Assembly (NCBI RefSeq): GCF_003194625.1
Contig: NZ_QHKX01000001.1
Location: 620,001 to 684,000, forward strand
DNA from: Nocardioides solisilvae
Lineage (GTDB): Bacteria; Actinomycetota; Actinomycetes; Propionibacteriales; Nocardioidaceae
Direction: 5' to 3'
Length of the DNA: 64,000 nt
In this document: piece after piece, positions 25,590 to 35,151 of the stretch
Numbering within the stretch: position 1 is the stretch's first letter
Layout: every line of letters starts with the position of its first letter
Position numbers and translations under genes: made by a program
The notes under the pieces: model-generated
The model's database searches: none
What the model was told of the DNA's origin: nothing
The model's input: only the letters and a program-made list of their open reading frames with translations

Positions 25590-26360
25590 GTGACCGACTC
25601 GAGCACCGGCGCCGGCGAGCCCAGCCGCACCCTCGCCCTGCTGTGGGGCGACCCGACCCTCACCGCCCCGCGGAAGGGACCGCGGCGTTCCGCGACCCCG
25701 GACCAGGTCGTCGAGGCGGCGCTGTCGCTGGCCGACGAGCGGGGCCTGGCCGCCGTCACCGTGCGCGCGGTGGCGGAGCGGGTGGGCGTCTCCGCGATGT
25801 CGGTCTACACCTACGTGCCGGGCAAGCCGGAGCTCCTCGACCTCATGGTCGACCGCCTCCACCTCGCGATGCCGCGGCCGCCGTGGCGCAGCCGCTCGTG
25901 GCGACGCCGGCTGACCGACGTGGCCGAGGCGAACCGCGCGCTGCTCACCACGCACGCCTGGCTCACCGAGGTCGCCGCCCTCAGCCGTCCGCCGCTCGGG
26001 CCGGGGGTGATGGCGAAGTACGAGCACGAGCTCGCGGCCTTCGACGGCACCGGGCTCGGCGACGTCGAGACCGACGCCGCGCTCACCTTCCTGCTGGGCT
26101 TCGTGCAGTCGCACTGCCGCTCCGCCCACGACGCGGCCCGGGCCACCACCGACTCCGCGATGAGCGACGCCGACTGGTGGGCCGCCAACCAGCCGGTCCT
26201 CGCCCGCGCCCTCGACCCCGCCGCCTACCCCCGCGCCGTGCGCATCGGAGCCGCCGCCGGGGAAGCCCACGGAGCGGCCTGGTCGGCCGACGCCGCCTGG
26301 GAGTTCGGCCTCGCGCGGACGCTCGACGGGCTGGCCGCCCTGATCGACGCCGCCGCCTGA
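25590..26360 (+). CDS. TetR family transcriptional regulator
   Basis: A 256-residue regulator. The DNA-binding domain lies at about residues 35-80 with QVVEAALSLADERGLAAVTV and the recognition segment VAERVGVSAMSVYTYVPGK. The C-terminal half (MAKYEHELAAFDGTGLGDVE and following) resembles the TetR_C ligand domain of TetR-class proteins. A basic lead of about 30 residues precedes the HTH. GTG 25590 is used. It is divergent from the VOC gene, which it probably controls through the palindrome at 25539-25551. Confidence 0.88.
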   Translation: MTDSSTGAGEPSRTLALLWGDPTLTAPRKGPRRSATPDQVVEAALSLADERGLAAVTVRAVAERVGVSAMSVYTYVPGKPELLDLMVDRLHLAMPRPPWRSRSWRRRLTDVAEANRALLTTHAWLTEVAALSRPPLGPGVMAKYEHELAAFDGTGLGDVETDAALTFLLGFVQSHCRSAHDAARATTDSAMSDADWWAANQPVLARALDPAAYPRAVRIGAAAGEAHGAAWSADAAWEFGLARTLDGLAALIDAAA

Positions 26361-26397
26361 GCGACGCCCTGGCCCCGCCCGGCTGCGCGCGGGTGGG

Positions 26398-27105
26398 TCA
26401 GAGGGTCAACTTCAGGCCCTGCTCGGTCAGCAGGGCCCACTCGTCCTCGCTCCACTCGTCCTCCGGCGCGGCGTACTGGAGGCCGAGGAGGTATCCGTCG
26501 ATCCAGCGCGCCACGTAGAAGGAGCGGAAGCGGGTGCCGCTGGGCGTCCCGTAGGCCAGGTCCTGGGCCACGAACTCCATCGTCCCCTGCGTCGAGTCGA
26601 GGACGACGGTGTCGTACGTCGGGTCGGTGACGTCGCTGGCGCCCGCACTGTCGGCCACCTGCGCGTGGTAGTTGTCCAGCCAGTCCCGCGCCGCCTGCTC
26701 GGCGTCCGAGCCGCTCGGGTCGGCCAGCTGGTAGGCGGTGACGACGGTCTCGCTGCCCTCCTTGCCGATCTGGAAGACGCCCGACTGCAGCTCCTGCGGG
26801 ACCGACCACCCGTCGACCAGCGGCAGGCCCCACGCCGGGGGGTCCTGCGCCGACAGCTCCTCGGAGAGCGGGAGCTCCGCGTCGGCGCCCCCTCCGGAGG
26901 ACGCCTCCCCCTCCTGGTCCTCCGTGGCCTCGGGGACGTCCGTGGCCTCCGGGGCGTCCGGCGCCCCGTCGCTCCCCGAGGTGGGGAACGTCGCCTTGTC
27001 GTCCCCGCCGTCGTCGGAGGAGTCGCCCGCGCACCCGGCCAGAGTGAGGACGGCGGCCGCGGAGAGCGCGGCGAGCGTGCGGCTGGCGCGGGGCAGGGAC
27101 TTCAC
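26398..27105 (-). CDS. putative lipoprotein
   Basis: A 235-residue exported lipoprotein: MKSLPRASRTLAALSAAAVL followed by the lipobox LAGC (Cys 25). An acidic, low-complexity linker (about 30-80) follows, then a compact domain with WSVPQELQSGVFQIGKEGSE and FYVARWIDGYLLGLQYAAPE. I do not recognise the family. It is the last chromosomal gene before the transposable element, whose left end lies 285 bp upstream of this start. Confidence 0.7.
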   Translation of the reverse strand: MKSLPRASRTLAALSAAAVLTLAGCAGDSSDDGGDDKATFPTSGSDGAPDAPEATDVPEATEDQEGEASSGGGADAELPLSEELSAQDPPAWGLPLVDGWSVPQELQSGVFQIGKEGSETVVTAYQLADPSGSDAEQAARDWLDNYHAQVADSAGASDVTDPTYDTVVLDSTQGTMEFVAQDLAYGTPSGTRFRSFYVARWIDGYLLGLQYAAPEDEWSEDEWALLTEQGLKLTL

Positions 27106-27316
27106 GGCGGCTCCAAGGGGTGCGGGGACCGGCCGGCCTCGTCGCCGGCGCTGTCGTCGGGTGGTGGCGTACCCCTCCGGCCTGTCCGGGGCGCACGCTC
27201 GCCGGCCAGTCCAGCACAGCCCGCGGCCAGCCGACGGCCGCGGCCAGCCGGCGGAAGGGTGTCGACACCCTCCACCGCGGGGGTGTACGGTGGGACGCGT
27301 GCGCCCGCGTCGCCGG

Positions 27317-27372
27317 GACCCGTGCCGCCGGTCCCGCGTTGCCAGTCCCGTGTTGCCAGTCCCGTGCTGCCG
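27317..27372. repeat. 14-bp tandem repeats (four units)
   Basis: Four adjoining 14-bp units, from a degenerate first copy at 27317 through GTCCCGCGTTGCCA (27331), GTCCCGTGTTGCCA (27345) and a variant at 27359. They end 12 bp before the target-site duplication of the element, in what was the dnaB downstream region. The rest of 27106-27389 shows nothing else convincing. Confidence 0.7.
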
Positions 27373-27384
27373 GTGCGTGCCGGA

Positions 27385-27389
27385 TCAGT
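27385..27389. repeat. target-site duplication, left copy (TCAGT)
   Basis: TCAGT directly before the left element end, repeated as TCAGT at 40955-40959 directly after the right end. Confidence 0.85.
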
Positions 27390-27395
27390 TGTTGG

Positions 27396-27437
27396 GCGAC
27401 ATGTACCTGACAGTGGTCACGTCAACTGATGTCAGTG
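27396..27437. repeat. left-end transposase-binding repeats
   Basis: Two imperfect copies of the end motif: GCGACA to TGACAGTGG (27396-27416), and ACGTCAACTGATGTCAGTG (27419-27437). They match, in inverse orientation, the 22-bp tandem repeats at the right end. Confidence 0.75.
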
Positions 27438-27637
27438 CTGACACGTTTATGTCGTTCCTCCACAGGCATCGGCCGGTGCTGCCATGACTGAGGTACCGGC
27501 GAACCTGGGGATTCAGGGCGCGGCCGACTGCTACGCCGGTGTTGCGCATTCGGGAGGTCAGTGAACAGCAGCCCTGTTTCAAGTTCGGCGTCGGGGGCCC
27601 GCCGACCGGTTCGGTCTCACACACCTTGCCGGTGCGA

Positions 27638-27838
27638 TTAGCGCAGGCGTCGCATGATTGCCCAGCCGGTCTCGACGCTCGCGGCTACGGCGAGGCCGAA
27701 CACTAGGAGCGCGATGAACCCGCGAACGTTGGTGCTGAGTGGGTACTCCAGGTTGGGCGCGGAGAACCCGAACGCGCTAGCGCTGTGATGCCACCAAGTC
27801 CGACCGCTAGCAGCACTGCATGCCCGGCGCAGCAACAA
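27638..27838 (-). pseudogene. possible remnant of a small membrane protein
   Basis: A 66-codon frame starting at TTG, ending in NVRGFIALLVFGLAVAASVE then TGWAIMRRLR, one membrane span. In another frame just upstream, CCCAGHAVLLAVGLGGITALA reads like a cysteine-rich first helix. A frameshifted membrane protein downstream of merA would fit a lost MerT/MerC-type mercury importer, but the pieces are too short to be sure. The rest of 27438-27637 holds no convincing feature. Confidence 0.3.
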
Positions 27839-27876
27839 CCATCGCGAGGGCTCCGAGAGCGGCGGGCCGGGCCGGG

Positions 27877-29262
27877 TCAGGCACAGCAGGAGGTGGGTAG
27901 TTCGTTACGGAACAGTCCGGCGGCGATCCGCAGGCTCTCGGCCATGGTCAGGTACGGAGCCCAGGTCTCGGCGAGGTCGTCGACGGTCATCTGCGCCTTG
28001 ATCGCGTAGGTAGCGGCGAGCATGATCTCTCCTGCTCCGTCGGCGACTGCGTGGACGCCCAGGACCTTGCCGGTGCTAGCGTCGGCGACGAGTTTCAACG
28101 CGCCACGGGTGTCGCGGTTCACCAGCGCCCTGGGGACGTCTTCCAAGGCCAGGATGCGGCAGGCGCATTCGTGGCCTTGCTTGAGTGCTTCTTCCTCGGT
28201 GAGTCCGGCGGAGGCCAACTGTGGCCGGGTGAACATCACCGATGGCAGACCGGTGTAGTCAACGGTCTGGGGGGCGTTGTGTCCGAGCGCGTTGGCTGCG
28301 GCGACTCGTCCGGAGTCGGCGGCGACGTACACGTACTGCGGGGTGCCCGCTACGTCGCCTGCCGCGTACACACGCGGGTTTGACGTGGCCTGGTGTTCAT
28401 CGATCACGACGAAGCCCCGCTCGTCGGTGTCGACTCCGGCTGCCGCCAGGTCCAAGGCGGACGTGTCGGAGTGTCTGCCGGTCGCCACCAGCAGCCGCTC
28501 GGCGCTGACTTCCTCCCCGGACGCGGTCATCACCCTGACGCCGCCGTCCTCGGCGGCCTCGACACCGGTTGCGTGTTCGGCGAGCACGGTCATGCCGTCA
28601 TCGGCGAACACCCCGGCCATCACCTGCCGCAACTCCGGCTCCGCATGCGGGGCCAATCGTCCGACCACGGTTACGCGAGCACCGAGGTGGGCGAACAGTT
28701 GCGCCTGCTCCATCCCGACGTAGCCGCCGCCAATGACCGCGAGCGACTCGGGCACCTCGGATAGTTCCATCGCCGTGGTCGACGTCAGGTAGTCCACATC
28801 CTCGATCCCGGCGATGCCACGGACCGTGGGCTGCGAGCCGGTCGCAATCACGTAGGCACGTGCCCTCAGCGGCTTCCCGTCGACCTCCAACGTGTCCTTG
28901 TCGGTGAACCGAGCCTCACCGGAGATCACCGGGAACCCCCACGCGTCGGCGACCTCGGCGTACTTGTGCTGCTTGAGCCGGTCGATCAACTCAGCCTTCT
29001 GCGCCACAATCGCTCCGAGGTCAACCGCAGCGGCGGAGGTGGGGACGCCGTCGAACGGGTTCGCCAGTGCACCGTGCCGGGTCCCGGCAGCAGCCAGCAG
29101 GGTCTTCGACGGAACGCAGCCGACGTTCACACATGTCCCGCCCAGAGCGCCGCGTTCGACGAGCACCACCTTGGCGTCTGCCTTGCGGGCTGCGATCCCT
29201 GCCGCCATCGCGGCTCCTCCCGACCCGATGACGGCCAAGTCAACGTCGTACTCCGCGCTCAT
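27877..29262 (-). CDS. merA: mercuric reductase
   Basis: A 461-residue FAD disulfide oxidoreductase that reduces Hg(II) to volatile Hg(0) with NADPH. FAD binding is GSGGAAMAAG near residue 13, and the redox pair is in GGTCVNVGCVPSK. The NADPH fold has GGGYVGMEQAQLF, and the C-terminal vicinal cysteines (LPTSCCA) that hand mercury to the active site are present. The N-terminal heavy-metal domain is absent, as in many actinobacterial MerA. ATG 29262 is favoured by GGAG six bases upstream. It is divergent from merR. No intact merT, merP or merB is present. Confidence 0.95.
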   Translation of the reverse strand: MSAEYDVDLAVIGSGGAAMAAGIAARKADAKVVLVERGALGGTCVNVGCVPSKTLLAAAGTRHGALANPFDGVPTSAAAVDLGAIVAQKAELIDRLKQHKYAEVADAWGFPVISGEARFTDKDTLEVDGKPLRARAYVIATGSQPTVRGIAGIEDVDYLTSTTAMELSEVPESLAVIGGGYVGMEQAQLFAHLGARVTVVGRLAPHAEPELRQVMAGVFADDGMTVLAEHATGVEAAEDGGVRVMTASGEEVSAERLLVATGRHSDTSALDLAAAGVDTDERGFVVIDEHQATSNPRVYAAGDVAGTPQYVYVAADSGRVAAANALGHNAPQTVDYTGLPSVMFTRPQLASAGLTEEEALKQGHECACRILALEDVPRALVNRDTRGALKLVADASTGKVLGVHAVADGAGEIMLAATYAIKAQMTVDDLAETWAPYLTMAESLRIAAGLFRNELPTSCCA

Positions 29263-29303
29263 CTGCATCTCCTTCGGTTGGTGTTCGCCTGTTCGTTCAT
29301 CCA

Positions 29304-29334
29304 CCATGGACGTTCCAGCGCACTAGAAGGTCAA
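29304..29334 (-). promoter_or_regulatory. mer promoter and MerR operator
   Basis: Read on the minus strand, TTGACC (29334-29329) forms the -35 box; an interrupted dyad TTCCAG-CGCA-CTAGAA (29313-29328) follows it in the spacer. This is the standard MerR layout, with the operator inside an overlong 19-bp spacer. The -10 element is weak. Confidence 0.65.
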
Positions 29335-29355
29335 GTCGTCAGAGCGGAGATCGGC

Positions 29356-29745
29356 ATGCGCATCGGAGAACTGGCATCCCTCGCCGGGACCACGACGAAG
29401 ACGCTGCGCTTCTACGAGGACAGCGGCCTGCTGCCGCCCGCTGAACGCACCGCCAGCGGATACAGGGATTACGGCGACGACGCCATCGCCCGGCTCGACT
29501 TCATCCGGCGTGGCCGCGCGGCCGGGCTCACACTGGCGGAGATTCGCAAGGTGCTCGACATCCGGGACGCCGGGACCGCTCCCTGTCGTCACGTCGCCGA
29601 ACTCCTCGACGACCGCCTCACCACCCTCGACCAGCAGATCGCCGACCTGCACGCGCTCCGCGCAAACGTCGCCCAACTACGCGCCGACGCCACGCATGCC
29701 AATCCGGCCGAGTGTCAACCCGAAGATGTATGCCGCTACCTGTGA
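29356..29745 (+). CDS. merR: MerR family mercury-responsive regulator
   Basis: A 129-residue MerR protein. The winged HTH is RIGELASLAGTTTKTLRFYE followed by GLLPPAERTASGYRDYG. A dimer helix follows, then a metal-binding region with cysteines in APCRHVAEL and near the end AECQPEDVC. Three cysteines suit Hg(II) coordination as in MerR. It is divergently transcribed from merA, with the shared operator between, so it both represses and activates that promoter. ATG 29356 gives the family-standard N-terminus MRIGEL. Confidence 0.92.
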   Translation: MRIGELASLAGTTTKTLRFYEDSGLLPPAERTASGYRDYGDDAIARLDFIRRGRAAGLTLAEIRKVLDIRDAGTAPCRHVAELLDDRLTTLDQQIADLHALRANVAQLRADATHANPAECQPEDVCRYL

Positions 29746-29825
29746 ACCGGTTGACCGGCATGTTCACGGGTAGCCCGAACCTCCGCGACACGCCGCGTAG
29801 CCGGTGCCGTTGGTCCCATCGTCGG

Positions 29826-30977
29826 TCATGACTGGCGTGCTTTGACGGCGGCGTGGGCGACGGCGAGCGGAATGCGTTCTTGTTCGATGCGGCGGTGTCC
29901 GGTGTGGGCAGCGTCGAGGACCCGTTCGTAGACGGCTCGCTCGTCCGGGGTGAGGCACGGCAGCGCCTTCGGCACACCGGGTCGGAGGGGCTGGTTGTTC
30001 TTGTCGGTGTTGGTGCCGAACGGTTCGTAGGTCTCGTAGGTGTCGGGGTCCATGAGGATGCTGGTGACGGGTACTCCGTCGGCGCGCCACCCGTTGAGGA
30101 TTTCGTAGCCGTGGGCGTCGATGTCGCCCCAATAGTAGAGGTGCGGTGCGCTGGTGAGCCAGGGGAACGCGGCGGCGGTCTTGCCTCCGAACCCGTCGCC
30201 TTCGACGGCGATGCCGCCGGGGATGGGCGGGAAATGGATGGCAGTGTCCTTGTTCTCGGAGATCACCACGACCTGCGGTGGGTAGGCGGGGCCGAATGCG
30301 TCGTCGACGGTGGCGGAGTCGTGGACCCGTCCGCCTGCGGCCCGGTGGTCGGGGTCGAGGTAGGTGAAGTGGATGCGTGGCGGGTGTTCGGGGAGGAGTC
30401 CGAGGGTGTCTCGTCCGGTGAGGGTGAGGAGGAGTGAGCGGTGGCTCTTGAGCCATTTGGCGTGGACGCCGGGGATGGGGACCTGTCGTGGGGTGAGGCC
30501 CGTGGCGTCGTTGCGGCTAAACCAGTCGGCGACGGTGAGAAGTAGCCCGAAGTCGGTCTCGGTGTACCGGTCGACGGCTCGGAGCACTTTGCTGGGGTTG
30601 ACCAGGTCAGGGTGACGTTGGCGGAGTGTTGTGAGGCGGTGGGTGGCACGTTCCAGTCGGGTGGGCCAGTCTTCTCCGGCGAGGCGGGCAGCGGCGTCGA
30701 TGGTGGTGATGGTTAGGCCGACGGGGAGGTCCTGGGTGGTGGAGTAGACGCGTTTTGGTTCGGTGTGGAGTGTGGTGGCGGGGTGTTTCCGCGCCCAGTC
30801 AGCCCAGGTGCGGCGCAGCGGCTGGTAGGTGTCTTGCCATTCTGCTTCGAGGACGCTTTTGGAGTCCGTGCCGAGGGGGAACCGGTGTGGCCACGCGGGT
30901 TGGCCTGCGAGGTGGTCGGCCCAGGTGTTGTCCAACCGCCGCCTGATGTCGGCGAGGACCGCCTCTGGGGTCTTCAT
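29826..30977 (-). CDS. jetD: Wadjet nuclease subunit JetD (DUF3322/DUF2220)
   Basis: A 383-residue subunit that cuts extruded circular plasmid DNA in the Wadjet (JetABCD, also MksBEFG/EptABCD) system. The C-terminal Toprim-like catalytic half, related to topoisomerase VI subunit A, has the expected acidic residues: E241 in VVVISENKDT, and D285/D287 in YYWGDIDAHG. The N-terminal part (DUF3322) contains WADHLAGQPAWPHRFPLGTD. The ATG overlaps the jetC stop by 4 bp (ATGA). Length and residues look intact. Gene order A-B-C-D is as in type I Wadjet. Confidence 0.93.
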   Translation of the reverse strand: MKTPEAVLADIRRRLDNTWADHLAGQPAWPHRFPLGTDSKSVLEAEWQDTYQPLRRTWADWARKHPATTLHTEPKRVYSTTQDLPVGLTITTIDAAARLAGEDWPTRLERATHRLTTLRQRHPDLVNPSKVLRAVDRYTETDFGLLLTVADWFSRNDATGLTPRQVPIPGVHAKWLKSHRSLLLTLTGRDTLGLLPEHPPRIHFTYLDPDHRAAGGRVHDSATVDDAFGPAYPPQVVVISENKDTAIHFPPIPGGIAVEGDGFGGKTAAAFPWLTSAPHLYYWGDIDAHGYEILNGWRADGVPVTSILMDPDTYETYEPFGTNTDKNNQPLRPGVPKALPCLTPDERAVYERVLDAAHTGHRRIEQERIPLAVAHAAVKARQS

Positions 30978-33900
30978 CCGGTGACCTCGGAGCCCGCAGC
31001 CCTGGTGGCGGCGGGCTTGCTGGTGGGTTGGACCGGCTTAACGTAGGAGATGCCCTTGTCGCTTTTGGACATGTAGAGAATCTGCTCGGCGTGGGGTTCG
31101 AGGGCGGTGAACTGTCCGTACGGGGCACCGATGATGAGTTGGAACCCGAGCCCCTTCCACGCGTCGACGGCTCGTCCGGCGAACTCGCTGTCGGCCTTCA
31201 CGAATCCTTCGTCGAGGAAGACGGGAGCGAACCGGGGCCGGGTGCTGGTGTCGTCGCCCAACTGGAACCGCAGCGCTGCTCCAACGATGAACGCGACGAG
31301 TTCCTGGGTTTCGCCGCCGGACTTGCCGCCGAGGGCGGCGTAGGTGGACCGGTCGACCTTGGTGATGGGGTCGTAGGCGACGGCGGTGATTTCGATGTGG
31401 CGGTTTACGTCGAGGAAGTAGTCGCGGTCGCGAGTGGACTTCCCGGTGGTGTCCTTGCGGATGGCGGACATGAACTTGCGGAGTCGTTTGAACCAGTTCT
31501 GAATCTGCTCGTCGGTGAAGTCGTCGGCGTTGACGCGGGACAGGATGCGCAGTTCCTTCTTGAACTTCACGATGTCGTCGCGGTGCAGTTCGCGCAGGTC
31601 GATGCGGAGCCGGTCGCGGTGGGCACCGAAGGGAAGCCGTTCGAGGATGGTGTTGACCGGGTCGAGCCGTTGGCGGATTTCTTCGATGGCCATGCTGAAT
31701 GCGCCAGCGAGCGGCACGAGGTCTTGCCCGGACCAGTCGGTGAGGCGTTTGGACCATTCGGCGCGGCGGTCGGCGAGACCTCGGGCGATGATGTCGTCAT
31801 AGATGCGGCCGAACGTGTCGTAGTTCTCCACCGACTCGGACAGGTTGGGTTCTTCCCACCGGTCCAGGTAGCGACGGAAGGTGGCTTCGAGGGCGCGGGT
31901 CTTGTCGTTGACCTTGTCGTTTGCGCCCTTGAGTTGGTCGCCGAGGCGGGTCTTGAGCCTGGCCCAGCCGCCGTGGCGGAACTCGTGAAGGTCGCCTTCG
32001 TTGGCGACTTGGCGGTATTCGGTGTCGAGGTAGTCGACTTGATGGTCGGTGAGAACGACTTGCTGGTCGCGGTCGATGCGTTCGATTTCGCGGCCGACCT
32101 GGTCCTTGCGGGCCATGACCTCGCTGGTGGTGTCCGCAATGGCGGTGAGTTTCTCCTCCGCCATCCGCAGGTCGCCGGTGACCTCCTTGAGGGCGGAGAT
32201 GATGCGCCCCTGCTCTTCCTTGAGGGCGCGCAGGTCATCGTCGTCGTCCAGGATGCGGTCGCGCTGCTGGGTTAGGTCGTTGATGCGTGCGCTGATGCCG
32301 TCTTCGTCGATGAGCGCCCAGTCGGTGGCGACGATGTGCTCGTGGGCGGACTTGTCGGCGAGCAGCGCGTTCGACTGCTGGGTGAGCGCTCGTTCTTGCT
32401 TGCCGAGGTCGCCGATGATGGCGTCGAGGTCGCGGATGCGGTCGTCGATTTCGCGGAGTCGGTCGGCGTTGGAGAACCCGATGACGTAGGGGGCGTTGTT
32501 GGAACCGTGTGCACCTGAGCGGCCCCGCCGGGTTTGCCCGTTCACGGTGACGCGCTGCCCGTGCCCGGAGAGTTCGTCGGGGGTGTTCACGCACAGGGCG
32601 TCGGTGTTGTCGTCGGTGAGCCGGTCGAGGACCCAGTTGGTGAACGGGGTGTCCTTGTAGTCCAGTTTCCCGGAGATGTAGCGGGCGTCGAGGTTCTCGG
32701 CCTGGAAGTCGGACAGGTCGACGCCTTGGAAGTTGACTCGTGCCGGGATGTCGGCCTGGTCGATGGCGCGGGAGAACCGGTCGAGGTGGTTGGCGTCGAC
32801 GAGCATGACTCGGGCGATGCCGAACAGGGTTGTTTCGATGGCCTTGCGCCACCGCTGCTCACCGTCGCGTACGTCGATGAGTTCACCGACGAACGGGAGG
32901 TTTTCGGGGCGCATCCCGGCGGCCTGCGCCATCGCCAGCCTCGCGACGTGGAGGCGGTGGTCCATGCGGCCTTTGCGGTCCTTGAGGGACTCTCGCTCGG
33001 TCACGAGGTCGTCCTTCTCGGTCATGGGTGCGGCGACCTGCCGATTCAGCAGCGCCTTCTGCCGGTCCAGGTCGTCGAGGGTGGTTTGGAAGCCGTCGAG
33101 GAACGCCTTCGAGGTCGCTTGGGCGGTGGTGAAGTCGGCTTCGGTGTCGATGGTCAGGTTGAGCCGGGCGGTGGCACGGTCGAAGGTGTCGCGGCGGATG
33201 CGTGCAGCGTTCTGGTCGAGGCCGAGCCGGTCGATGTCGGCGTCGAGCCGGGCGATGGTGCCGTGTGACTCGTTCTCGGTGAGGTCGGCTTCCACGTTGG
33301 CTTTGCTGATGTTGAGGTCGGCCTCCCGCTGCTGCGCGGTCCGCTTGGCCTTCTCGAAGGTTTCGCGCTCGGCACGAAGGTTGTCCTCGGCGGCTTCGAG
33401 GAGCCGGTCTTCGGTGGTGAGTTTCCACAACCCGAACGGGGTGTCGCCCTGGGAGTATCCGAGTCCGAACGTGTCGATGAGGCGGACCTTCTTCCGTGCG
33501 GCCTCCCGTTCCTCCCACAGGTCGGGGATGGGCGCTAGGACTTCGGCCTTCTTTGCCTCGGACTCCATGGCGTCGTAGGCGTCTTCGAGGTCCTTGAAGT
33601 GCTCGACGGCGGCGTCGGCTGCCGCGTAGGTGCCGGGTTGTTCGAGGACGAGTTTCTTGTACAGGTCGTCCACGGTGGGAATCTGGTGACCGGCTTGGAT
33701 GCGGGCCAGCAGCCGGAGTGCCTTGGCTCCGTCGCCGTGGGGGCCGATGCCGAGGCGGGTGCAGAACGCTTGCGCGAACGCGGTGTAGGAATCGTGCATT
33801 TTGAGGTTCGCGAACCGGCCTTCGACGGCGCGCTTGTCGAACTTGCCTGCCGCCAGGGGTTCGAGGTCGGGCAGGTGGATGGTGCCCTCGATGGTGCACA

Positions 33901-34387
33901 TCTTGCGGACCAGGTCGCTGTCCTTGGTGGCGGAGCGGGGCACGTAGTAGAGGCGGGCGACCGTGTACCGGCGGTCGTGGTCGTCGATGAAGGTGACCGC
34001 GAGTGCACCCCAGGTGGCTGAGTCGCGTCCTCGTAGCACTTGGTCTTCGAGTTCCCCGGCGGCGCTGCGGTTGGTGTCCATCTTGCCGCGCAGGTAGGAG
34101 ACGAGGCTGCGTTGTTCGGAGCCACGTGCCCTGCCGATGGTGGCGTCGTTGGAGGCTCCGTTGAAGGGGGTGCCCGAATCCATCAGGAGCGCAATGTAGG
34201 CGTCGAGGAGGGTCGACTTGCCGGTGCCGGATGCGCCGGAGAGCAGGGTGACGGTGGGCGCGAACTCGACGACGGTGTGGTTGTGGAAGCCGCCCCAGGC
34301 GAGCAGTTGGAGTTTCTCGACCTTCCATTGGGTGGTGCCTTCGGTAGCCCCTGGGAGGTAGAGGAGCGCGTCTTGGGTGGTGGTCAT
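30974..34387 (-). CDS. jetC: Wadjet SMC-like ATPase JetC
   Basis: A 1137-residue SMC/MukB-like motor that forms the loop-extruding core. Walker A is [14 protein letters not shown] (residues 51-64), the ABC signature is SGGE near 1024, and Walker B is VFLDEGF near 1057-1062. Between them is a long coiled coil broken by a hinge region around residues 460-640 ([20 protein letters not shown]). It folds DNA loops with JetA and JetB and positions JetD. ATGA overlaps occur on both sides. All catalytic motifs are present, so it is probably active. Confidence 0.95.
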   Translation of the reverse strand: MTTTQDALLYLPGATEGTTQWKVEKLQLLAWGGFHNHTVVEFAPTVTLLSGASGTGKSTLLDAYIALLMDSGTPFNGASNDATIGRARGSEQRSLVSYLRGKMDTNRSAAGELEDQVLRGRDSATWGALAVTFIDDHDRRYTVARLYYVPRSATKDSDLVRKMCTIEGTIHLPDLEPLAAGKFDKRAVEGRFANLKMHDSYTAFAQAFCTRLGIGPHGDGAKALRLLARIQAGHQIPTVDDLYKKLVLEQPGTYAAADAAVEHFKDLEDAYDAMESEAKKAEVLAPIPDLWEEREAARKKVRLIDTFGLGYSQGDTPFGLWKLTTEDRLLEAAEDNLRAERETFEKAKRTAQQREADLNISKANVEADLTENESHGTIARLDADIDRLGLDQNAARIRRDTFDRATARLNLTIDTEADFTTAQATSKAFLDGFQTTLDDLDRQKALLNRQVAAPMTEKDDLVTERESLKDRKGRMDHRLHVARLAMAQAAGMRPENLPFVGELIDVRDGEQRWRKAIETTLFGIARVMLVDANHLDRFSRAIDQADIPARVNFQGVDLSDFQAENLDARYISGKLDYKDTPFTNWVLDRLTDDNTDALCVNTPDELSGHGQRVTVNGQTRRGRSGAHGSNNAPYVIGFSNADRLREIDDRIRDLDAIIGDLGKQERALTQQSNALLADKSAHEHIVATDWALIDEDGISARINDLTQQRDRILDDDDDLRALKEEQGRIISALKEVTGDLRMAEEKLTAIADTTSEVMARKDQVGREIERIDRDQQVVLTDHQVDYLDTEYRQVANEGDLHEFRHGGWARLKTRLGDQLKGANDKVNDKTRALEATFRRYLDRWEEPNLSESVENYDTFGRIYDDIIARGLADRRAEWSKRLTDWSGQDLVPLAGAFSMAIEEIRQRLDPVNTILERLPFGAHRDRLRIDLRELHRDDIVKFKKELRILSRVNADDFTDEQIQNWFKRLRKFMSAIRKDTTGKSTRDRDYFLDVNRHIEITAVAYDPITKVDRSTYAALGGKSGGETQELVAFIVGAALRFQLGDDTSTRPRFAPVFLDEGFVKADSEFAGRAVDAWKGLGFQLIIGAPYGQFTALEPHAEQILYMSKSDKGISYVKPVQPTSKPAATRAAGSEVTG

Positions 34388-35151
34388 GACAGGGCCTCAT
34401 CGGTGTCGCGGTCAGTGTCAAGGTCCCCGGCATGGTCGGTGGACTCGTCGGACGGGGTGCCGTTCTGGGACATGAGCCACTCGAACAATTCATGGAGCCG
34501 GGGCAGCGGCAGGAGCACCGCGATGACCGGGGAGACCCGGAGCCGGTCGCTGTCGTTGGTCTTGCGCAGGACCTTCGCTTTGATGAGGTTGTCGACGGCA
34601 TTGTTGGCCTTGGCGGCGTCACCGGACCGGTTGGTGGCGTGGGCCGGGCGGAACGAGGCCACGTGGGTGAGCATCTCGTCGCGGTCCACGGTCACGTCCT
34701 CATGGCCCGAGGCGCGCTCGCTTTGGAAGCGCATCCGCAGGAACGCCAGCAGGATGGTCTCTTCGCGGGTGTAGGCGATGTCGTGCAGGAGGGTGGGAAA
34801 CTCTCGCGCGCCGCCGTCGGTGGCTGCCTGCCGCTTGAACGCCACCTCGTGCTGCAGGTCTAGGTGCAGGTCGAGGAACATGTCGTTGAGCCGTGACTTG
34901 AACGGCTCGGGGTCTTCGCGGATGACCCGCCACTCCACTGGGTTGTCGATGGCGGAGACGAACCTGTTCTTAAGCAGGCAGACGAACGCGCGGCGCTGCG
35001 GCAAGGAGAGTCCGCCGGAGTCGTCGGGGAAGAGCGCGAGAGTCGATTCCTGTGTCTCGTCGGCGTCGGTGAAGTCGTCGTCGAGGTCGGTGAAGACGTC
35101 GTCGGTGTCGTGGGTGAAGTCGTCGAGGTCGTCGCCGTTGAAGTCAGTCAT
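34384..35151 (-). CDS. jetB: Wadjet MukE-like subunit JetB (DUF4194)
   Basis: A 255-residue winged-helix (kite-type) subunit that bridges the kleisin JetA and the motor JetC. A strongly acidic N-terminus ([20 protein letters not shown]) precedes the DUF4194 body, which has [20 protein letters not shown] and the C-terminal winged-helix segment [16 protein letters not shown]. It ends in another acidic tail. The ATG overlaps jetA's stop, and its own stop overlaps jetC's start. Confidence 0.9.
   Translation of the reverse strand: MTDFNGDDLDDFTHDTDDVFTDLDDDFTDADETQESTLALFPDDSGGLSLPQRRAFVCLLKNRFVSAIDNPVEWRVIREDPEPFKSRLNDMFLDLHLDLQHEVAFKRQAATDGGAREFPTLLHDIAYTREETILLAFLRMRFQSERASGHEDVTVDRDEMLTHVASFRPAHATNRSGDAAKANNAVDNLIKAKVLRKTNDSDRLRVSPVIAVLLPLPRLHELFEWLMSQNGTPSDESTDHAGDLDTDRDTDEALS

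Noticed and set aside
27385..27624. 79-codon minus-strand frame across the left element end
   Set aside because: It spans the terminal repeats and has no recognisable features or ribosome-binding site.
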